Shown piece by piece: positions 36,178 to 44,504 of a stretch of 64,000 nucleotides of DNA (position 1 is the stretch's first letter; each line of letters opens with the position of its first letter). The stretch comes from Parapedobacter tibetensis. Lineage in GTDB: Bacteria; Bacteroidota; Bacteroidia; Sphingobacteriales; Sphingobacteriaceae. The DNA is taken from NCBI RefSeq assembly GCF_024704835.1, contig NZ_JAMXBE010000019.1:1-64000 (forward strand), written 5' to 3'. Position numbers and translations under genes: made by a program. The notes beneath the pieces are model-generated. The model was not told where the DNA came from, searched no databases, and saw only the letters and a list, made by a program, of their open reading frames with translations.

Positions 36178-37641
36178 TCAATTATCGGATGGGGTGTAAT
36201 AGATATTCAGTTTCATCTTGAATTCAGCGCTATTTCCCCCACCTATGACAGCCCTGCTACCGGTGTTCAATCCCGGTTGGAAAGGAACCAAGGGATCGGA
36301 TGTAGATGCCGGTGCGATAAAGAATTCACTGCTATTGATCTTTCCGAGGAGCAGGTCCTGGATATATGAAGTAAGATGGAAAACATACCGCTTCTGATCA
36401 TTTTTGTAATCTCCCCCGAAAGCCATCCAATGACCGTATCGATACCAAAGGCTACGTCTGTCTCCTAAGAAATTGTTGCCACTGTTCCGTGAATCCCCAT
36501 CGGGTATGGGCTGCCGCTGTCCAGCGATATCCTCCCGGTAAAGGGTAAGCCGGGGAGCTTGTGCATCAAATGTACTTCCTGACGTTTCGGAATCTACATA
36601 AAGTACCAGTTCCGCTTTATTTACGGCGATTCTTCGCCCTTTCAAGGAATCAATGTAAGGGATCTGCAGGCGGGTCCGGAGACCAGTAGGTGCCAGCAAA
36701 TACAATGTTTCGAAATTGCCATTGGGATTACCCAATTGAGCCTGCACAGCCGCTGTATATTCATGTTTTACGGCTGAGGAAATCCTTGGGAACGTGGAAC
36801 CCGTGGAGGTTTGCACGGTCGTTGGCAAAAACGTGCGGACAGTATCAATAGCTGCATCATCCCCCTCTTCTCCATTGGGTTGCCGGTAAGTAAGCTCGAT
36901 GCCCGTCACATTGTTTACACCCCTGAAGGTAACTAATCCGCCAATTCCCTCCATTGCACTTTCATCCACCTGCAAATAAAGTCCTTTCACATGGCTATTG
37001 AAACCCACCTCGGTAGAAAGCAGGGCCGAATCAACCGATTCACTGAGCAGTCCTTTGAAAAAACTGGGTGAGAGTGCTATACGCAACTGAGGTTCGGCTT
37101 TTACTAAGGAATCTTTCCCATCGATATGCCTGATGACGCTGATACTGTCGGTGTTTTTATAAGCAAAGCGGTTGATTGTTCTAGACCCGATAACGTCTTC
37201 TTTAGCCATCCACTGTTTTGTGGAATACTCCCCAACCACATACACTTCATCCAATTGCCGAACCTGTAGCGGGAATGTGGAATTAACCGTATCTCCGAAG
37301 TACTCTGACCCATAAGGAAGTACAAGTATAACAGAATCTATCTCCGCATCGGAGCGGATACGGGGCACTGTTGTAGGCTTGCCAATGGCTAGCGCGAGGT
37401 CCGCTACGGTCTTTCCGATCACTGGATCATCAAACACCCCGAAAGTCGTTTGGCTGAACGAAGCCGACCGAGCACTGTCGTCGCGGAGCGTTACCGTACG
37501 CAGTGAAAGTGTATCCGTCAATACACCCACAACCTCCATATCTGGATCTACATCCAGTCCTATTCCAGATGGGTTTTTACAACTACCCAAAACAAAAAGA
37601 CTTATCAACAGGGTCAATAAGTCTTTGGTATGATACTTCAT
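36178..37641 (-). CDS. DUF4270 lipoprotein
   Basis: 487 residues, lipobox LGSC at 18-21 followed by KNPSGIGLDVDP. DUF4270 is a Bacteroidota-specific secreted family with a beta-rich body; function unknown. Its place next to the GT5-only glycogen-synthase-like gene and panC is a recurring arrangement in Sphingobacteriia. It follows that gene by about 100 bp and ends in a strong terminator, so the two are probably one transcript. Confidence 0.9.
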   Translation of the reverse strand: MKYHTKDLLTLLISLFVLGSCKNPSGIGLDVDPDMEVVGVLTDTLSLRTVTLRDDSARSASFSQTTFGVFDDPVIGKTVADLALAIGKPTTVPRIRSDAEIDSVILVLPYGSEYFGDTVNSTFPLQVRQLDEVYVVGEYSTKQWMAKEDVIGSRTINRFAYKNTDSISVIRHIDGKDSLVKAEPQLRIALSPSFFKGLLSESVDSALLSTEVGFNSHVKGLYLQVDESAMEGIGGLVTFRGVNNVTGIELTYRQPNGEEGDDAAIDTVRTFLPTTVQTSTGSTFPRISSAVKHEYTAAVQAQLGNPNGNFETLYLLAPTGLRTRLQIPYIDSLKGRRIAVNKAELVLYVDSETSGSTFDAQAPRLTLYREDIAGQRQPIPDGDSRNSGNNFLGDRRSLWYRYGHWMAFGGDYKNDQKRYVFHLTSYIQDLLLGKINSSEFFIAPASTSDPLVPFQPGLNTGSRAVIGGGNSAEFKMKLNIYYTPSDN

Positions 37642-37743
37642 TCGAATGCTGTTTGTTCTTTAAATGACCAAATGGAACATGCATGTTGGCTTGTCTTATT
37701 GGCAAACATGCATGTTTAATTAGCAAAGAAATTAAACCAAAAA

Positions 37744-38580
37744 TTATGCTTCCACTTCCGTCTCAAGCTCCACGCTTGAAAACTGCTCGTAAAGGTTACA
37801 ATAATTTTCGAATTCTTCGGTGTTTTCCAGCTCAAATACTGGAATATCGCCATTTTTAACAATATTTAACACTTGCTCATCCACGGCCTCGCCGCTAAGT
37901 ACCACGGCATCCGAATAAGCCAACGCACCTTGATACAAGCCAGCGTAGTCGGCGGCACCATAAGGTGCTACATCATCGGCCGTCATATTGCCCGTTAATG
38001 CTATTTCCGCGAAATTTTCACCCAAAGAAGTGTCAAAATCTTCTTTATAAAGGGAATAAATCACTTTAGCATCCTTGAAAGTGGGGTCATCTTTATACGC
38101 GGTCTTCACATATGCCGGTATCAATGCACTCATCCATCCATGGCAATGGATCACATCCGGTGACCATCCTAATTTTTTAACAGTCTCCAACGCACCCTTA
38201 CAGAAAAATACAGTACGCTCATTATTGTCGTCATAGAACTTGCCGCAGTCATCGCAAAACACATGCTTACGTTGGAAATATTCCTCGTTATCCAAAAAAT
38301 ACACCTGCATGCGCGCTGCCGGTATGGAAGCAACTTTGATGATCAATGGGTTGTCATTGTTGTCTACAACAATGTTCATCCCTGAAAGTCTGATAACCTC
38401 ATGCAAACGGTTACGCCGCTCATTGATATTGCCAAAACGAGGCATCAAAATACGGATTTCGTATCCTTTTTCCTGCATAGCTTGTGGCAATTGGCGGGTG
38501 ATTTCAGAAATTTTACTTAGTTCGAGGAAAGGCGACATCTCGTGGGTAACAAACAGTATCTTCGTTTTTGCCATCTCCAA
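37744..38580 (-). CDS. Glycogen-synthase-like protein, GT5 N-terminal domain only
   Basis: 278 residues resembling only the N-terminal Rossmann half of GT5 starch/glycogen synthases (ILFVTHEMSPFLELSK, then DVIHCHGWMSALIPAYVK). The C-terminal GT-B half is absent; true GlgA is about 480 residues. The position of the ADP-glucose-binding KTGGLADV motif reads LSKISEIT. A CxxC (CDDCGKF) sits near residue 110 and an acidic tail closes the protein. Catalysis is therefore doubtful despite the usual name. Start at 38580 or at the second Met, 38574. Confidence 0.8.
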   Translation of the reverse strand: MEMAKTKILFVTHEMSPFLELSKISEITRQLPQAMQEKGYEIRILMPRFGNINERRNRLHEVIRLSGMNIVVDNNDNPLIIKVASIPAARMQVYFLDNEEYFQRKHVFCDDCGKFYDDNNERTVFFCKGALETVKKLGWSPDVIHCHGWMSALIPAYVKTAYKDDPTFKDAKVIYSLYKEDFDTSLGENFAEIALTGNMTADDVAPYGAADYAGLYQGALAYSDAVVLSGEAVDEQVLNIVKNGDIPVFELENTEEFENYCNLYEQFSSVELETEVEA

Positions 38581-38620
38581 ATATTTGTTTTTTTTTAATT
38601 AGAAAAGTAAAATCGGTTTG

Positions 38621-38651
38621 CAAAGATAATCATTTTTTATCAAAATAACAA
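38621..38651 (-). promoter_or_regulatory. Promoter of the glycogen-synthase-like / DUF4270 transcript
   Basis: On the minus strand TTG (38651-38649), 20-bp spacer, TATCTTTG (38628-38621): a full consensus match, about 40 bp upstream of the ATG. Confidence 0.7.
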
Positions 38652-38697
38652 TTAGTTGCCCAGCCTGCCAATAAGATAACGCAAAAAATTACCATTT

Positions 38698-39567
38698 TTG
38701 TCGAACAAAAATTCGTTTGAACCATTGGAAATAGTTAAGACCAAGGAATCATTGCACCAGCATCTGCAATCTTATCGCAACGATAGGTTGCGCATTGCTT
38801 TTGTGCCCACCATGGGGGGCCTGCATCAAGGCCACATTGCCCTGATCAACCATGCGAAAACATTGGCCGATATGGTGGTATGCAGTATTTTCGTGAACCC
38901 GACGCAATTCAATGACCCAAGAGACTTGGAAAAATACCCACGCCCTATCGAAAAAGACACCAACATGTTGGCTCAAGCTGGTTGCGATGTGCTTTTCAAG
39001 CCAGAAGTGGAGGAAATGTACGGGCAGGATGAACAATGGCATATTAATCTCGGACACCTGGACAACGTGTTGGAAGGTCTGCACCGCCCTGGGCATTTCC
39101 AGGGGGTCACGCAGATTGTTAAAAAACTATTCGATGCCGTGCAACCCGATATAGCATGCTTTGGTCAAAAGGATTTCCAACAGTTCAAGGTGGTGGAGCA
39201 GCTGGTAATCCAGCTACAGCTGCCCATAACATTGGAAATGTGCCCTACCGTTAGGGAACCGGATGGATTGGCCATGAGCTCACGTAATGTGCGGTTATCG
39301 GAAAACGGACGTAAACAAGCCCTCGCGCTTTATCAAACCTTATTGCAAACCAAGGCCGGCCTGCATAGAAAAAGCATCAGAACCTTGCGGGATGATGCGA
39401 TCAACATGTTGGAAAACAACCCCGGTATCCGACTGGAATACTTCGCTATACATGATACGGAATCTTTTACAGAAGCAGATAGTCTGGTGAAAAATCAGCA
39501 ATTGGTGGCATTAGTTGCTGCTTGGGTAGACGGCATAAGGCTTATTGACAATATGCTGTTAACGTAA
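38698..39567 (+). CDS. panC: Pantothenate synthetase (pantoate-beta-alanine ligase)
   Basis: 289 residues. Joins pantoate and beta-alanine using ATP. PTMGGLHQGH carries the first nucleotide-binding His motif; later blocks FVNPTQFNDPRDLEKYPR, FGQKDFQQF and AMSSRNVRLS complete the family pattern. No ATG is available: TTG at 38698 opens the frame, but homologues begin near EIVKTKESL, so TTG at 38725 is the better match. Divergent from the glycogen-synthase-like gene; panD follows after 197 bp of repeats. Confidence 0.95.
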   Translation: MSNKNSFEPLEIVKTKESLHQHLQSYRNDRLRIAFVPTMGGLHQGHIALINHAKTLADMVVCSIFVNPTQFNDPRDLEKYPRPIEKDTNMLAQAGCDVLFKPEVEEMYGQDEQWHINLGHLDNVLEGLHRPGHFQGVTQIVKKLFDAVQPDIACFGQKDFQQFKVVEQLVIQLQLPITLEMCPTVREPDGLAMSSRNVRLSENGRKQALALYQTLLQTKAGLHRKSIRTLRDDAINMLENNPGIRLEYFAIHDTESFTEADSLVKNQQLVALVAAWVDGIRLIDNMLLT

Positions 39568-39588
39568 CGTTGGAACGGGTGTACATAA

Positions 39589-39644
39589 ACCGAGCAGAGC
39601 GAGCTCATCAAGGATAACCGAGCAAAGCGAGCTCATCGAAGATA
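39589..39644. repeat. Two 28-bp direct repeats between panC and panD
   Basis: Units at 39589-39616 and 39617-39644 start ACCGAGCAGAGCGAGCTCAT and ACCGAGCAAAGCGAGCTCAT and differ at 2 of 28 positions. Each contains the palindrome GAGCTC. Not coding. Confidence 0.85.
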
Positions 39645-39666
39645 AATGCAGCAATCTATTTAAAAG

Positions 39667-39718
39667 GGTTCACGCAGAGACCACAAAGGCGCTCCGCTTT
39701 CTCGCGAAGGCCACTAAG
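39667..39718. repeat. CGCAAAG-type intergenic repeat, copy C
   Basis: GGTTCACGCAGAGACCACAAA followed by GGCGCTCCGC and CTCGCGAAGGCCACTAAGG, related to copies at 2148 and 17998. Confidence 0.65.
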
Positions 39719-39752
39719 GAATGGGCTTGGCAAACATTATTTATATTTTCCG

Positions 39753-39760
39753 TATCTTTG
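39753..39760 (+). promoter_or_regulatory. -7 element touching the panD start
   Basis: TATCTTTG, four bases before the panD ATG (39765); TTG at 39727 is a loose -33 (23-bp spacer). The predicted transcript start would fall on or next to the ATG, implying a leaderless or near-leaderless mRNA. Confidence 0.5.
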
Positions 39761-39764
39761 CACC

Positions 39765-40112
39765 ATGATTATCGAGGTATTGAAATCCAAGATCCATCGG
39801 GTACGTGTCACGCAAGCTGAATTGAATTACGTGGGCAGTATTACGATTGATGAGGATTTGATGGATGCTGCAAACATCGTTGCCAACGAAAAAGTGCAGA
39901 TTGTGAACAACAATAATGGGGCACGATTCGAAACCTACGTCATCAAAGGTGAACGCGGATCGGGCATCATCTGCCTCAATGGCGCTGCAGCACGTTTAGT
40001 GCAAGTGGGTGATATCATCATCGTTATTTCCTACGCGCAAATGGATATCGAGGAAGCCAGGAAACACGAACCCACCTTGGTGTTTCCGGACGAGAACAAT
40101 CGGTTGATTTAA
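39765..40112 (+). CDS. panD: Aspartate 1-decarboxylase
   Basis: 115-residue pyruvoyl enzyme making beta-alanine for pantothenate. The self-cleavage site G24-S25 is in place ([10 protein letters not shown]), as are [22 protein letters not shown] and the C-terminal block. The start is fixed by homology of [15 protein letters not shown]. Pathway partner of panC upstream, but with its own promoter. Confidence 0.97.
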   Translation: MIIEVLKSKIHRVRVTQAELNYVGSITIDEDLMDAANIVANEKVQIVNNNNGARFETYVIKGERGSGIICLNGAAARLVQVGDIIIVISYAQMDIEEARKHEPTLVFPDENNRLI

Positions 40113-40184
40113 TTTATTTGATACTCACCTACAGTATGTTATGATATTTAATTAAAAATGTTAGACTAATCAAACTTTTTCGTT

Positions 40185-40252
40185 TATCTTTGTGGCATTG
40201 TATTCAACATGATACAATAACCGTGTTTATTTTGTGATTATCTTTGTATCAC
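40185..40252 (+). promoter_or_regulatory. Tandem promoters and dyads upstream of the His-rich / TonB receptor genes
   Basis: Two TATCTTTG -7 elements (40185-40192 and 40239-40246) lie 54 bp apart. Between them ATTGTAT (40197-40203) and ATACAAT (40212-40218) form a 7-bp inverted repeat. GTGAT (40234-40238) and ATCAC (40248-40252) bracket the second -7 element. The arrangement suits repression by a metal-responsive dimer; the regulator is not in the window. Confidence 0.5.
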
Positions 40253-40268
40253 TGTTAGTTAGTCAAAT

Positions 40269-40634
40269 GTGAGATGGAATAGCAACATACGTTCGAGTGT
40301 CGCCCTTTTTCAGGTGATTTTGTTCTGCTTAATCACAGTAAGTGGAACGATCTTTATGCATAAGCATAAGACCGCCGATGGACGGATTGTTATCCACACC
40401 CACCCCTACAATTTAAAAAAAGACCCTGACGCATCCAAGCATCACCATTCTGATAGTGAGGTACATTTATTGGATGCGGTCTTCCAAGGCAGCTTCATCT
40501 GTACGGACTTCACCCACTATGAGCAGCCTGTCATTATACCGATAAGTGTCGCTTACCATGCGTACAGGGCATTGAGCCCGCAAACCAATCCGTTCCTCCA
40601 TATTTACTTAAGAGGGCCGCCGCATAGCTGTTAA
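40269..40634 (+). CDS. Small secreted His-rich protein, putative metal binding
   Basis: 121 residues starting at GTG (40269). One hydrophobic segment (11-30) is a signal or anchor. The exported part is rich in His: FMHKHKTADGR, VIHTHPYNL, SKHHHSDSEVH. No Cys pattern apart from single residues. It lies about 165 bp upstream of a TonB receptor and a thioredoxin-like protein, so a role in binding a transition metal for or during uptake is likely; the metal is unknown. I do not recognise a named family. Confidence 0.7.
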   Translation: MRWNSNIRSSVALFQVILFCLITVSGTIFMHKHKTADGRIVIHTHPYNLKKDPDASKHHHSDSEVHLLDAVFQGSFICTDFTHYEQPVIIPISVAYHAYRALSPQTNPFLHIYLRGPPHSC

Positions 40635-40799
40635 AACTTACGCGACTTCAAACGTCGGTCTAGTTACTACCCCCGCCCTTCGGGTTATTTCAAATTTTTC
40701 GCTCGATGACCTTAATCAATGGTTCATGATAACCATCCGTTATTTGTGGTCATCAGCTTATTGTCAGTCATATATTACTCACTTCTATTTTCAAATCTA

Positions 40800-43103
40800 A
40801 TGCAAAGAAAATACACGCTATCGCTTGCTACTATCTTGATATCCCTTACGGCCTTCGTCTACGGCCAAACCACATCATCCATCAACGGCACCATTGAGGA
40901 TAGAAGTGGTGAATCCGTACCTTGGGCCACAATATCCATTCCATCGCTGAAAATCGGCGTTACGGCAGACAGCACAGGAAGCTACCTACTGACCGGTATC
41001 CCCGCCGGGAATTGGGAACTTGAGGTAAAATACGTTGGATATCGGCCATATTCCCTGAAAATCCGGACTAACGGCACCACGCCAACGCAAAAGGACATCA
41101 CCCTGATGGATGAACGTGCATCGCTCGACGAGGTAGTGGTATCAGGTACGATGAAGGAAGTATCAAAATTGGATAGCCCTGTTCCCGTGGAAGTATATAC
41201 CGCTAAATTTTTCAAGGCCAACCCCGCTCCATCTGTATTCGATGCGTTGCAGAATATAAACGGCGTACGCCCTCAACTTAATTGCAACATCTGCAATACG
41301 GGCGACATTCACATCAATGGGCTTGAAGGCCCCTACACCATGGTGCTGATAGACGGCATGCCCATCGTGAGCGGCTTGTCTACCGTATATGGCTTAAGCG
41401 GCATACCTCAGTCGTTGATCGAGCGGGTAGAAATCGTGAAGGGTCCCGCATCAACACTCTATGGCAGCGAAGCCGTTGGTGGTCTGATCAATATCATCAC
41501 CAAAAATCCAAGGACCACCCCAATCCTCGCGGTAGATGCGTTTGGCACCAGTTGGGGAGAAATCAACGCAGATGTGGCCGTTAAATTTAATGTGAGCAAC
41601 AAGGTCCAATCGTTGTTGGGAGCCAACTATTTCAACTATCAAAATCCGATTGACAACAACCACGACAATTTCACGGATGTGACGCTTCAACACCGCATTT
41701 CTTTATTCAACAAGTGGAATTTCGAACGCAGGGAAAATCGCGTGTTTTCTTTTGCAGCCCGGTATATCTATGAAGACCGTTGGGGAGGCGAGATGAACTG
41801 GGCCCCGAAATACCGTGGCGGAGATGAAGTTTATGGAGAGAGCATATACACCAGCCGGTGGGAATTATTTGGCACCTACCAATTGCCTGTCAAGGAACAT
41901 ATTTTATTCATGTTCAGCGCTAATGGGCATGACCAAAATAGCGTATATGGAAATACGCCCTTTCTGGCCGACCAATACATTGGCTTCGGCCAGTTGATGT
42001 GGAACAAACCCCTAGCCAACCATGATCTGCTAGCTGGATTGACCTACCGGTACACCTACTATGATGACAATACACCGGCTACGGCAGATGCGAATAATGC
42101 AGACATCAATAAGCCAACGCATACACGGCTTCCGGGGGTATTTCTTCAGGATGAAATCAGCCTCAACGAAAACAACAAACTGTTGTTGGGTGTACGTTAT
42201 GACTACAATTCCATACACGGTAGCATCCTTACTCCCCGCGCCAACTACAAATGGAGCTCTGCGAATAAGAATAACATATTGCGCCTAAGTTTCGGAAACG
42301 GTTACCGCGTAGCCAATGTGTTTACGGAAGACCATTCAGCACTGACTGGGGCACGCGAAGTAATCTTTGATGGTGACCTCAAACCGGAAACCTCATGGAA
42401 CGGCAACCTCAATTTTGTTAAAAAGGTGCCACTTTCCAGTGGGGGTATCATCGGCTTCGATGCCACGGTGTTCTATACGTATTTCAACAATAAGATTATC
42501 GCCGATTATGACACCGATGCCACAAAAATCCACTTCGGCAACCTGGATGGCCATGCTGTGTCAAAAGGTATCTCGCTAAATGTCGACCTCATGCTGATGA
42601 ATGGACTAAAGGTGATGGCAGGCGCTACAGCCATGGACGTATACAGCGAGGAACAGGGACAACGGGTGCAGCAACTATTTACGGAGAAGTTCACGGGCGT
42701 GTGGAACGCCAGCTATACGCTGAGGAAATTGGGGCTCACGCTGGATTATACCGGCAACCTCTACGGCCCCATGCGCCTACCGTTGCTCAGTGATTGGGAT
42801 CCGCGCGCTATAAAATCGCCCTGGTGGAGCATTCAGAATATACAGATTACCAAGTCCTTCAGCAATGGCATCGAAATCTATGGAGGGGTGAAGAACCTGT
42901 TGAATTGGACCCCAAATAAAGGCACCCCGTTCCTCATTGCCAGACCCCACGACCCGTTTGACAAACTGGTGGAATGGGATGCGGCGGGTCAGCCCGTGCA
43001 AACCGCCGAGAACCCATATGCATTGACCTTCGATCCAACTTATGTGTATGGCCCCAACCAAGGCACCCGCGGATTTGTGGGGGTACGGTATAGTTTTTAT
43101 TAG
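40800..43103 (+). CDS. TonB-dependent receptor, probable metal or metallophore uptake
   Basis: 767 residues from the ATG at 40800, where the signal peptide (MQRKYTLSLATILISLTA) begins; the frame is open from 40719. In order: carboxypeptidase-regulatory-like domain (SINGTIEDRSGESVPWATI, about 25-105), EVVVSG segment, plug domain with a CNIC cysteine pair (LNCNICNTGDIHINGLEG) and MVLIDGMPIVSG, then a 22-strand-type barrel ending in VGVRYSFY. No SusD partner is present, which points to small-ligand rather than glycan uptake. The cysteine pair in the plug is unusual and could bind metal. Confidence 0.9.
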   Translation: MQRKYTLSLATILISLTAFVYGQTTSSINGTIEDRSGESVPWATISIPSLKIGVTADSTGSYLLTGIPAGNWELEVKYVGYRPYSLKIRTNGTTPTQKDITLMDERASLDEVVVSGTMKEVSKLDSPVPVEVYTAKFFKANPAPSVFDALQNINGVRPQLNCNICNTGDIHINGLEGPYTMVLIDGMPIVSGLSTVYGLSGIPQSLIERVEIVKGPASTLYGSEAVGGLINIITKNPRTTPILAVDAFGTSWGEINADVAVKFNVSNKVQSLLGANYFNYQNPIDNNHDNFTDVTLQHRISLFNKWNFERRENRVFSFAARYIYEDRWGGEMNWAPKYRGGDEVYGESIYTSRWELFGTYQLPVKEHILFMFSANGHDQNSVYGNTPFLADQYIGFGQLMWNKPLANHDLLAGLTYRYTYYDDNTPATADANNADINKPTHTRLPGVFLQDEISLNENNKLLLGVRYDYNSIHGSILTPRANYKWSSANKNNILRLSFGNGYRVANVFTEDHSALTGAREVIFDGDLKPETSWNGNLNFVKKVPLSSGGIIGFDATVFYTYFNNKIIADYDTDATKIHFGNLDGHAVSKGISLNVDLMLMNGLKVMAGATAMDVYSEEQGQRVQQLFTEKFTGVWNASYTLRKLGLTLDYTGNLYGPMRLPLLSDWDPRAIKSPWWSIQNIQITKSFSNGIEIYGGVKNLLNWTPNKGTPFLIARPHDPFDKLVEWDAAGQPVQTAENPYALTFDPTYVYGPNQGTRGFVGVRYSFY

Positions 43104-43127
43104 TGTACCATTTTTATTAGTGTACCA
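43094..43127 (+). repeat. Perfect 17-bp tandem duplication across the receptor stop codon
   Basis: TTTTTATTAGTGTACCA occurs at 43094-43110 and again at 43111-43127. The first copy contains the last codons and stop of the receptor gene. Probably a recent slippage event. Confidence 0.95.
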
Positions 43128-43152
43128 TCATTATGTAGTTTAGGAGGATCGC

Positions 43153-43647
43153 ATGCTTAACGTATTCCATCACATCGCATTCATATTGGCCGTCTCGGTG
43201 TTGACCGGGTTCCACGCCACTGCCCAGCCAAAGGCTGTGCCGATTGGTGAACTGACGGACAGCATGCGCCTCCACCCTAAACCTGCCCTCATCCTGCTTT
43301 CCACAAGCTGGTGCACCTATTGCCGGATGCAAAAAGCACAGCTCAACAAGAATGAGGATTTTCAATCAGCGTCGACCTACCTCTATTTTTCGGAATTTGA
43401 TGCCGAAACCAAGGAAACTGTCATATTCAACGACACCACCTATCAATTTAAACCCACAGGAGCTTCCACGGGAAGCCACGAATTAGCCCATGCATTGGGG
43501 AATCTGAATGGCAGGCTCGGATTTCCCACCTGGGTGTTAATCAATGAAAACTTTGAGATCCTCTTCAAATATGCTGGGGTATTAAAGCCGAAAGAATTGA
43601 CCGAACTGCTTAATAGCGTGCGTCAACACGCAACTTTTAAGCACTAA
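43153..43647 (+). CDS. Thioredoxin-fold protein, periplasmic
   Basis: 164 residues with a signal peptide (to about ATAQ, residue 25). The thioredoxin active site is SWCTYC with C54 and C57, and the cis-Pro region is FPTWVLI. The ATG is preceded by AGGAGG 5 nt upstream, a strong site for this phylum. It immediately follows the TonB receptor with the CNIC plug, so it may keep receptor or His-rich-protein cysteines reduced; this is inference. Confidence 0.88.
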   Translation: MLNVFHHIAFILAVSVLTGFHATAQPKAVPIGELTDSMRLHPKPALILLSTSWCTYCRMQKAQLNKNEDFQSASTYLYFSEFDAETKETVIFNDTTYQFKPTGASTGSHELAHALGNLNGRLGFPTWVLINENFEILFKYAGVLKPKELTELLNSVRQHATFKH

Positions 43648-43733
43648 TTTCCCAAATTAAACCTAAAATGCAATGAGAACATTTGGAACAAACCAAAAAA
43701 TTGCTTTTATTGCAAAAAATTTAACAGCTACCC

Positions 43734-44306
43734 ATGTTAAACTATTTGGTTCCAGCGGTTTTCTGCTCGTTAGCATTGCTGTCTGCATGCGAACCGAAGG
43801 CGCATGAATCATTGGATCCCGACGAAGATAAGCCAATCACGTCCACAAATCCGGGTACAGAAAAAGATGACGACCCGCAATTAGAAACCGATTCCATCAT
43901 TATATTGGCATTGGCGGAAGTCAATGCTGTGCGCGAAAATGGTTGTAATTGTGGTGACCAATCCATGCCAAGCACATCAAAATTAAGCTGGAATACCAAG
44001 CTATATGAAGCCGCATCGGCCCATGCAAAAGATATGCATGCAAACAACTACTTTAGCCATACCAGTAAAAACGGAGATAATTTGTACCAACGGCTTGCCG
44101 CGGCAGACTATATTACAACGCATACTGATGTCATCACTTATGGCGAAAACATTGCCTTTGGCAACTTTGATTTGAAGGCTGCCATTCAAAAATGGCTGGC
44201 AAGCCAAAGCCATTGCGCTAACCTCATGCGTGAAACCTACCGTGAAATGGCCATAGCACAAAGCGGCAATTATTGGGTGCAGGTTTTTGGGGCCAAGCGA
44301 GAATAA
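43734..44306 (+). CDS. CAP (SCP/PR-1) domain lipoprotein
   Basis: 190 residues: lipobox LSAC at 16-19, an acidic/Thr linker, then a CAP domain from about 55. The markers are LAEVNAVRENG, LSWNTKLYEAASAHAKDMHANNYFSH, ITYGENIAFG, and a C-terminal AIAQSGNYWVQVFG. The conserved His of the CAP cavity is in NNYFSHTS. Family functions vary; for bacterial members they are mostly unknown. Two cysteines (CNC) follow the first helix. Confidence 0.9.
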   Translation: MLNYLVPAVFCSLALLSACEPKAHESLDPDEDKPITSTNPGTEKDDDPQLETDSIIILALAEVNAVRENGCNCGDQSMPSTSKLSWNTKLYEAASAHAKDMHANNYFSHTSKNGDNLYQRLAAADYITTHTDVITYGENIAFGNFDLKAAIQKWLASQSHCANLMRETYREMAIAQSGNYWVQVFGAKRE

Positions 44307-44467
44307 CTAAGCGCACGCTTTAATTTTCTTTTGCCCAGTTGTAGCAACTCGTGTCTTGTGCTCGTCTTATCCGGAACATCGCTGCGGCTTGACGGTTTCC
44401 AATGTAAACCTTAGCCCAGATGATTTGTTAAATACTGTTAATAGATTAATTAATCGGATTATTTAAA

Positions 44468-44475
44468 TAACTTTG
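44468..44475 (+). promoter_or_regulatory. -7 element for the FKBP gene pair
   Basis: TAACTTTG matches TAnnTTTG, 29 bp upstream of the first FKBP ATG at 44505. No convincing -33 TTG at the usual distance. Confidence 0.45.
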
Positions 44476-44504
44476 CATCTTGCAAGTTGAATGTAAAAAG
44501 AATT

